DNA of 17,436 nt. Source: a bacterium (GTDB lineage: Bacteria > Patescibacteriota > Minisyncoccia > Phycocordibacterales > UBA10002). The stretch spans positions 1 to 17,436 of the forward strand of contig JAUSFR010000073.1 in assembly GCA_030649775.1 (NCBI GenBank). Direction: 5' to 3'. Below the pieces are notes generated by a model. It ran no database searches. It saw nothing but the letters and a program-made list of their open reading frames with translations, and was not told the origin of the DNA. Positions 13,659 through 17,436 of the stretch are shown one piece after another (position 1 is the stretch's first letter; each line of letters starts with the position of its first letter). Position numbers and translations under genes: made by a program.

Positions 13659-13683
13659 GTAGTTTGACAACGGAAAGGAAATT

Positions 13684-13956
13684 ATGAAACTATGCATTAA
13701 CGTGGAGCTTCAAACCCCTCGTATGAACACTTTTTACAATTTGCGACGTCGTATTGAGCGACGGGTGAATCAAAGAGAAAAGGGAACAGTCACTATTCTT
13801 CGCCCTGACTATACGAACGTTGAGGTCATCATTGAGAATGACGAAAGGCTTAGCCATGAGGCTCTGGCTACGGCACAAAACTTCTACACAGGATTGGTTG
13901 TCGGTCTCTTGGACGGTGATGGTCTCACCGTTGGTGAATATTCGGTGTCGTCCTAA
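13684..13956 (+). CDS. Small protein of unknown function (90 aa)
   Basis: No family recognised. It starts MKLCINVELQTPRMNTF, has a basic segment (LRRRIERRVNQREKG) at about 20-35, a likely beta-strand pair (TVTILRPDYTNVEVIIEND) and a C-terminal part with LLDGDGLTVGEY. There is no signal peptide or membrane span. The real-gene case rests on its own promoter (13629-13658), an AAGGA ribosome site about 8 nt before the ATG, and a strong intrinsic terminator 27 nt after the stop. Basic and acidic patches could suggest nucleic-acid or ribosome contact, but that is a guess. Confidence 0.7.
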   Translation: MKLCINVELQTPRMNTFYNLRRRIERRVNQREKGTVTILRPDYTNVEVIIENDERLSHEALATAQNFYTGLVVGLLDGDGLTVGEYSVSS

Positions 13957-13982
13957 AGAAGTCGCACATTCATGCCAGCATT

Positions 13983-14013
13983 GGCCCGAACAACTTCGGG
14001 CCTTTTCTTTTTT
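13983..14013 (+). terminator. Intrinsic terminator of the 90-aa gene
   Basis: ggcccgaa / ttcgggcc stem (13983-13990 with 13995-14002), loop caac, then ttttctttttt. Confidence 0.93.
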
Positions 14014-14042
14014 AAAAAAGAGCCTACAGTATTGTAGGCTCT
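14014..14042 (-). terminator. Intrinsic terminator of the minus-strand small gene
   Basis: A 10-bp stem agagcctaca / tgtaggctct (14019-14028 with 14033-14042), loop gtat. On the minus strand it is followed by a U-run (A-run 14014-14018 on the plus strand). It sits back-to-back with the plus-strand terminator, so it supports a real minus-strand gene at 14073-14258. Confidence 0.88.
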
Positions 14043-14072
14043 CCACTGAACTGAATGTCGTGGGCGCGACGG

Positions 14073-14258
14073 TTATGCAGAAACCTTCCTGCGAGCGGTA
14101 GCGTACCCGTAGTACCACATGGTGAGTACTACACGGCAGAGCTGTTTTGGTGGGAGGTCGGTCGTGACGTGAGGGTTTCTTTCAGTGAGTCTGTTGAGTA
14201 TTTCCTTGCAGGCCTTGCGTGTGGGTTTCGGCATGACAACTTCAATTTTTGTGGGCAT
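14073..14258 (-). CDS. Small basic protein of unknown function (61 aa)
   Basis: No family recognised. The protein starts MPTKIEVVMPKPTRKACKEIL and ends YGYATARRKVSA; it is Lys/Arg-rich. Evidence that it is real: a promoter TTGATA-17-TATAAA upstream (14309-14281), a GGAAG ribosome-site-like sequence before the chosen ATG (14256-14258), and its own terminator at 14014-14042. The frame is open 17 codons further upstream to an ATG at 14309, but that lies at the promoter. It is divergent from rnhA with overlapping promoters. Confidence 0.65.
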   Translation of the reverse strand: MPTKIEVVMPKPTRKACKEILNRLTERNPHVTTDLPPKQLCRVVLTMWYYGYATARRKVSA

Positions 14259-14280
14259 AATTAGTTTTCTTCCAAAGGCT

Positions 14281-14309
14281 TTTATAGCACCATTTAGGTA
14301 TACTATCAA
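14281..14309 (-). promoter_or_regulatory. Promoter of the 61-aa minus-strand gene
   Basis: On the minus strand TTGATA (14309-14304), 17 bp, TATAAA (14286-14281). Its -35 shares a base with the rnhA -10 on the other strand. Confidence 0.65.
14299..14304 (+). promoter_or_regulatory. rnhA -10 element, leaderless arrangement
   Basis: TATACT ends 7 nt before the rnhA ATG. No convincing -35 is seen; the expected position lies next to the -10 of the opposite promoter. Confidence 0.55.
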
Positions 14310-14311
14310 GC

Positions 14312-15055
14312 ATGTCTACTGAACTCATAACCATCTTCACCGACGGGTCATCCCGTGGCAACCCAGGACCTGGAGGTTTCGGCGCAATTATCATAGCGCC
14401 GAAGAATGATGAATTGGGAATTGGGAATATAGAAGTAAGAGAAATAGGAGGAAGAGAAGCACATACCACCAACAACCGAATGGAACTCCTAGCTGCAATC
14501 AAAGCATTGCAGCAGATTCAAGATTCAAGATTCAAGATTCAAGTCTTTTCTGACTCGAGTTATGTGATAAATGGAATTACCAAGTGGGTCTTCGGTTGGC
14601 AGAAAAACGGGTGGAAAACGATTGCAAAAAAAGAGGTTGAGAACAAAGACTTGTGGGAAAAGCTCATAGAGGTAAGCAAAAATAAAGATATACAGTGGAA
14701 CTACGTCGGAGGGCATGTCGGCGTAGCGGGGAACACGCGGTGCGATGAAATTGCGACTGGGTTTGCGGATGGCGCAAACGTAGCGCTCTACGCGGGACCA
14801 CGTGCGGATTACCCCATTAAAAATATTCTGGATGTGAGTCACGACGCGACTCTCGCAAAAGAAAAAAGCACAGGTCGCGCTCATAGCAACGCGAAAGCGT
14901 ATTCGTATGTGAGTTTGGTTGATGGAAAGATAGAGACCCACAAAACGTGGGCGGAGTGCGAAGCCCGTGTGAAGGGGAAGAAAGCGCGATTCAAAAAGGT
15001 ACTTTCGGCAGACGAGGAACGCAAACTTATTCAAGAATGGTCTATTCTACGCTAA
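14312..15055 (+). CDS. rnhA: Ribonuclease HI with C-terminal hybrid-binding (viroplasmin-like) domain
   Basis: A 247-residue enzyme that cuts RNA in RNA-DNA hybrids. The catalytic carboxylates are D11 (FTDGSSRGNPGPGG), E58 (TTNNRMELLAAI), D81 (FSDSSYVINGITKW) and D145 (RCDEIA), with the active-site His loop GGHVG (H135). Residues about 196-245 (AYSYVSLVDGKIETHKTW...) look like the hybrid-binding/viroplasmin fold, which in eukaryotic RNase H1 is N-terminal; here it is C-terminal. Two coding stretches are heptad arrays: residues 34-50 (ELGIGNIEVREIGGREA), longer than the equivalent loop of E. coli RNase HI, and residues 69-77 (IQDSRFKIQ). The comEC start lies 19 bp inside its 3' end. Confidence 0.95.
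   Translation: MSTELITIFTDGSSRGNPGPGGFGAIIIAPKNDELGIGNIEVREIGGREAHTTNNRMELLAAIKALQQIQDSRFKIQVFSDSSYVINGITKWVFGWQKNGWKTIAKKEVENKDLWEKLIEVSKNKDIQWNYVGGHVGVAGNTRCDEIATGFADGANVALYAGPRADYPIKNILDVSHDATLAKEKSTGRAHSNAKAYSYVSLVDGKIETHKTWAECEARVKGKKARFKKVLSADEERKLIQEWSILR
14411..14459 (+). repeat. Heptad array GAATTGG inside rnhA
   Basis: Units GAATTGG, GAATTGG, GAATATA, GAAGTAA, GAGAAAT, AGGAGGA, AGAGAAG: exact at first, then drifting. It encodes a surface-loop stretch before TTNNRMEL. Confidence 0.85.
14516..14543 (+). repeat. Heptad array ATTCAAG x4 inside rnhA
   Basis: Four exact ATTCAAG units, encoding IQDSRFKIQ just before the catalytic SDSSY strand. Confidence 0.95.
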
Positions 15056-16542
15056 CCGACAAGATTTTCTTTCTCTCCATTGCCGGTTTGGTAACCGGTA
15101 TTTTTCTCCACTCGTTTGTTTCTCTCGGAATTTCATTCTCTCTCTTTTTTATTCTGCTTGGCGGGGTTGTGTTCGCTCTCTCGTATCACACCAAGGGCAG
15201 GCTCATGCTCCTGGGTATTTTTTTGTGCTGGGTAGGAATTGGTATGCTCCGCTATGACGCTACCGAGCGAAGTTCGGTAAAGGGAGGACTTGAAACTTCG
15301 GTGGGGTACACCGTTACACTGCAGGGATTTATTTCGGACGAGCCTGACGTGCGGGAGACGAACACCCGTTTGGTACTTGAAGTTTCCGCCGAGGAAGGAA
15401 CAACACGGCTACTTCTCGTTACCCTTCACGAACCACAATATGTATATGGCGATAGGGTGGAGGTGCAGGGAGAGCTGCTCCTCCCGAAAAATTTTCAGGA
15501 TGAACAAACACTTCGCATGGTTGATTTTGCGTCCTATCTCGCAAAGGACGGTATTTACTATGAAATGTTCCAGCCGAAAATATCACTCCTTTTGCGGGGA
15601 ACGGGGAACAAGGTGGTGGAAGGTCTCTTTGCGTTTAAAAATGCGTTTATCAAAAATATCGGTGAGCTTATTCCGGAACCTCACTCGTCGCTTCTTGGCG
15701 GGCTTGTCGTGGGGGCAAAGCAATCACTCGGCAAAGAACTTCTGGACGACTTTCGCGCGGTCGGCATTATTCACATCGTGGTGCTTTCGGGTTACAACAT
15801 CACGATTATTGCTGTTTTTATAGAGTGGTTACTCTCCCGTTTGCGGAAAAATCTTCGGTTGGGGCTTTCCGCCTGTGCGATGCTGTTGTTCGCGCTTATG
15901 GTCGGCGCTTCGGCAACGGTCATCCGCGCGACGGTGATGGCACTCCTCGCCTTACTCGCGCGGGGCACGGGAAGAATCTACGCGGTGACGCGAGCGCTCC
16001 TTGTCGCGGGAGCTATTATGCTTCTCCATAATCCGAAAATACTTGTGTTTGATGTTTCGTTTCAGCTTAGTTTTCTCGCTACCCTCGGTCTCATTTATGT
16101 TTCCCCATTTGTGGAACAAAAAGTGCTTTGGGTTACCGAGCGCTGGCATATTCGGGAAATTGTGGTCGCCACTCTCGCGACACAGATTTTTGTACTTCCG
16201 TTCTTGCTCTACAAAACGGGACTGTTAAGTCTTGTATCGCTTCCCGTAAACCTTCTCGTACTTCTCGCCATTCCTTTTACGATGCTGTTCGGCTTTCTCG
16301 CGGGGCTGGTTGCGTTTGTATCTGTGGCACTCGCAACCCCACTTGCTATTGTCGCCTATGGATTTCTCGCCGATGAACTAACGGTTGTGGAGTGGTTTGC
16401 AAAACTACCCTTCGCCTCGGTGGCGCTCCCGTATTTCCCCTTGTGGCTCCTCATTTTCTGGTACACTGTCTATGCGGTGTTCTACTTTCTGTGGCGTAAA
16501 AAGCAATCCTCTTTTCCTTTTGGGAAAGGCCTGCTATCATAA
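15037..16542 (+). CDS. comEC: ComEC/Rec2-family DNA-uptake channel protein (no metallo-beta-lactamase domain)
   Basis: A 501-residue polytopic protein expected to carry single-stranded DNA through the inner membrane. Two N-terminal hydrophobic spans (IFFLSIAGLVTGIFLHSF; LMLLGIFLCWVGIGML) precede an OB-like soluble part (about 85-180; VTLQGFISDEPDVRE, YGDRVEVQGELLLP). The competence domain follows, with the signature HIVVLSGYN (H246, S251, G252, N254), FDVSFQLSFLATLGLI and about eight further helices. It ends after the channel domain; the C-terminal metallo-beta-lactamase-like nuclease domain of long ComEC proteins is absent. The start ATG at 15037 overlaps rnhA by 19 bp, so it is probably translated from the same mRNA. 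With pilB/pilC nearby, a role in DNA uptake is likely. Confidence 0.95.
   Translation: MVYSTLTDKIFFLSIAGLVTGIFLHSFVSLGISFSLFFILLGGVVFALSYHTKGRLMLLGIFLCWVGIGMLRYDATERSSVKGGLETSVGYTVTLQGFISDEPDVRETNTRLVLEVSAEEGTTRLLLVTLHEPQYVYGDRVEVQGELLLPKNFQDEQTLRMVDFASYLAKDGIYYEMFQPKISLLLRGTGNKVVEGLFAFKNAFIKNIGELIPEPHSSLLGGLVVGAKQSLGKELLDDFRAVGIIHIVVLSGYNITIIAVFIEWLLSRLRKNLRLGLSACAMLLFALMVGASATVIRATVMALLALLARGTGRIYAVTRALLVAGAIMLLHNPKILVFDVSFQLSFLATLGLIYVSPFVEQKVLWVTERWHIREIVVATLATQIFVLPFLLYKTGLLSLVSLPVNLLVLLAIPFTMLFGFLAGLVAFVSVALATPLAIVAYGFLADELTVVEWFAKLPFASVALPYFPLWLLIFWYTVYAVFYFLWRKKQSSFPFGKGLLS
16535..16540 (+). promoter_or_regulatory. Possible -10 of the 95-aa gene
   Basis: TATCAT ends 9 nt before a GTG start and overlaps the last codons of comEC. 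No good -35 is visible. Confidence 0.35.
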
Positions 16543-16549
16543 GACTTTA

Positions 16550-16837
16550 GTGAATGCTCCATTACACACCGAGGCCGACATACGTCGGGCTCTACTTGAA
16601 CACGTGGTCTACCCTTCCGGGAAAAGACCAAGTCTGGAGATAACAACCCCTCAAGGGATGTTTCATCTCGTCACCGTTGAAGGTGAGGTCATTTCCACAT
16701 TTGAAAATGGAAAACTCGTCTTCATACTATTCTATGGGAAACCGCCAATTGGAAGAAGTGAAGTCTTCGTCTGGCCTCCCACAGCGGTACAGGAGTCAGG
16801 ACATGTCATCACGGAGCTTCAAGTCTATGGAACATAA
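16550..16837 (+). CDS. Small protein of unknown function (95 aa)
   Basis: No family recognised. From the GTG at 16550 it reads MNAPLHTEADIRRALLEHVV, then beta-rich sequence (SLEITTPQGMFHLVTVEGEVIS, GKLVFILFYGKPP) and ends ITELQVYGT. There is no signal peptide or membrane span. The frame stays open upstream into comEC, so the start is inferred from spacing: 7 nt after the comEC stop and 9 nt after TATCAT. It may be co-transcribed with comEC. Function unknown. Confidence 0.6.
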   Translation: MNAPLHTEADIRRALLEHVVYPSGKRPSLEITTPQGMFHLVTVEGEVISTFENGKLVFILFYGKPPIGRSEVFVWPPTAVQESGHVITELQVYGT

Positions 16838-17003
16838 CTTGTCCTTCGTGAATGCCCACCTACGCACCTAGCTCTCATCGCCTCGCGCGGTCGGAGCTGG
16901 TTTTAATAATACGAACACATACGAACAAGATAAGAGTACGAACGGGGAAGAAAATACGAACAAGAGACGAAAGAAGGGGGGTACGAACAAGACCCGACGA
17001 TGA
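16838..17003. other. Non-coding spacer with TACGAAC word array
   Basis: TACGAAC occurs five times (16910, 16920, 16937, 16955, 16982), separated by purine-rich words. A small hairpin (acccga / tcgggt, about 16992-17011) follows at the end of the SOD remnant. I see no gene or RNA in 16838-16909. Confidence 0.75.
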
Positions 17004-17072
17004 TTATCGGGTTGCGGTAGAGAAATTGTTTTCTATAACAGACCAATTGAGGTTCGCGAAGAAATCTTCCAC
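17004..17072 (-). pseudogene. Remnant of a second superoxide dismutase C-terminus
   Basis: Read on the minus strand, 17072-17004 encodes 22 residues beginning VEDFFANLNWSVIE and ending in Arg and TAA. This aligns without gaps to the C-terminus of the neighbouring SOD (IEDFFVNVNWSVVE..., also ending in Arg and TAA). Many codon differences are synonymous, so the two tails diverged while coding. Upstream on the minus strand the reading frame runs straight into the palindromic repeat and soon meets a stop. Only the tail survives. Confidence 0.85.
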
Positions 17073-17110
17073 CCCGCAGTAAAACCTCGAAGACTCGGTT
17101 TACTACGGGG
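17072..17110. repeat. Palindromic repeat (family member 2)
   Basis: Arms ccccgcagtaaaacc (17072-17086) and ggtttactacgggg (17097-17110) pair with one mismatch and one bulge. The sequence matches the core of the repeat at 2352-2409. It lies between the SOD gene stop and the SOD-tail remnant. Confidence 0.85.
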
Positions 17111-17142
17111 CAAGCATACTTAAACTACATCGGACAGCGGTG

Positions 17143-17436
17143 TTATCTTTGAGCTTGGGTAAAGTTTCGTTCAACTACTGACCAGTTCACATTTACAAAA
17201 AAATCTTCGATGTAGTTTTTCTTTCCGCTCGGCTGGTAGTCAAAGACGAATGAGTGTTCCCACATATCGAGTCCAAGAATAAGAGCACAATTTTGCAGTT
17301 GCCCGAGATGTTGTTCGTCTACCCATGCGTTGATGAGCTCCTTGGATACAGGGTCAAAGTAGAGCATTGCCCAGCCGATACCGCGGGTAAGTGCAATTGC
17401 CTTAAACTCCGCGAGCCATGCGTCAAACGAACCCCA
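17143..17436 (-). CDS. Fe/Mn superoxide dismutase, C-terminal part (5' end outside window)
   Basis: The 97 C-terminal residues are visible. They contain the SOD C-terminal domain: WGSFDAWLAEFKAIA, GIGWAMLYFDPVSKELIN, the metal-ligand segment LGLDMWEHSF (Asp and His ligands of the Fe/Mn family) and the closing helix YIEDFFVNVNWSVVE. The enzyme converts superoxide to oxygen and peroxide. Relative to typical SODs, AYYLKY after WEH reads SFVFDY. Sod genes are often called sodA or sodB depending on metal, which cannot be decided here. The stop is followed 33 bp on by a palindromic repeat and then a second, diverged SOD tail. Confidence 0.93.
   Translation of the reverse strand, partial: WGSFDAWLAEFKAIALTRGIGWAMLYFDPVSKELINAWVDEQHLGQLQNCALILGLDMWEHSFVFDYQPSGKKNYIEDFFVNVNWSVVERNFTQAQR

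Noticed and set aside
14947..15036. Upstream extension of comEC to 14947
   Set aside because: It would be a 109-bp overlap with the RNase HI hybrid-binding domain and adds charged residues with no family match; the ATG at 15037 fits the hydrophobic N-terminus.

Overview
The window looks like a bacterial chromosome segment from the Candidate Phyla Radiation (Patescibacteria), probably a Parcubacteria-like lineage. This is inferred from gene content and style, not from a marker-gene search. Supporting signs are a compact type IV pilus locus, a stand-alone ComEC channel domain, small orphan genes, mostly absent Shine-Dalgarno sequences, and many short-word repeats at gene borders. TGA is used as a stop (PilX-like gene, recJ, the 67-aa zinc-type protein), so the TGA-to-glycine code of Gracilibacteria/Absconditabacteria does not apply. 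No tRNA, rRNA, CRISPR array or complete transposon was seen.

Layout. 1-1971: 3' part of a large secreted protein with fibronectin-III and Ig/PKD-like modules. 2054-2409: a small GIY-YIG nuclease followed by a palindromic repeat. 2449-8499: a same-strand pilus cluster (PilB ATPase, PilC platform, then four pilin-like genes whose order and sizes resemble the GspH-I-J-K / FimU-PilV-PilW-PilX tip complex). 8500-9048: a non-coding region with a long word array, then a promoter, a structured stretch and a strong terminator that together look like an undescribed RNA. 9049-11068: tpiA and pgk (lower glycolysis). 11079-11793, minus strand: a HIT hydrolase and a small CxxC protein. 11867-13642: recJ. 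13684-14258: two small unknown genes facing each other across back-to-back terminators. 14312-16837: RNase HI with a C-terminal hybrid-binding-like domain, comEC (19-bp overlap) and a small unknown gene. 17004-17436, minus strand: the 3' end of an Fe/Mn superoxide dismutase gene, followed by a palindromic repeat and a diverged remnant of a second SOD tail.

How the genes work together. PilB/PilC and the minor pilins would build a pilus, and ComEC would carry incoming DNA across the inner membrane. RecJ and RNase HI are nucleic-acid processing enzymes that could act on it. TpiA and Pgk are glycolytic, and SOD removes superoxide. Several housekeeping genes (tpiA, pgk, hit, recJ, rnhA) have a -10 hexamer 6-8 nt before the start codon, the arrangement expected for leaderless mRNAs. 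Only a few small genes have a clear Shine-Dalgarno.

Most unusual signal. At ten or more places there are degenerate tandem arrays of 7-nt words. The word differs at each locus but the period is the same. They lie in spacers, across stop and start codons, and inside coding sequence (two pilin-gene leaders, the pgk 3' end, recJ, and rnhA twice). At two loci (6503-6559 and 12505-12581) an array adjoins a perfect palindrome of which one arm is functional coding sequence and the other its inverted copy. recJ also carries a second in-frame palindromic insertion resembling protein-coding palindromic elements.
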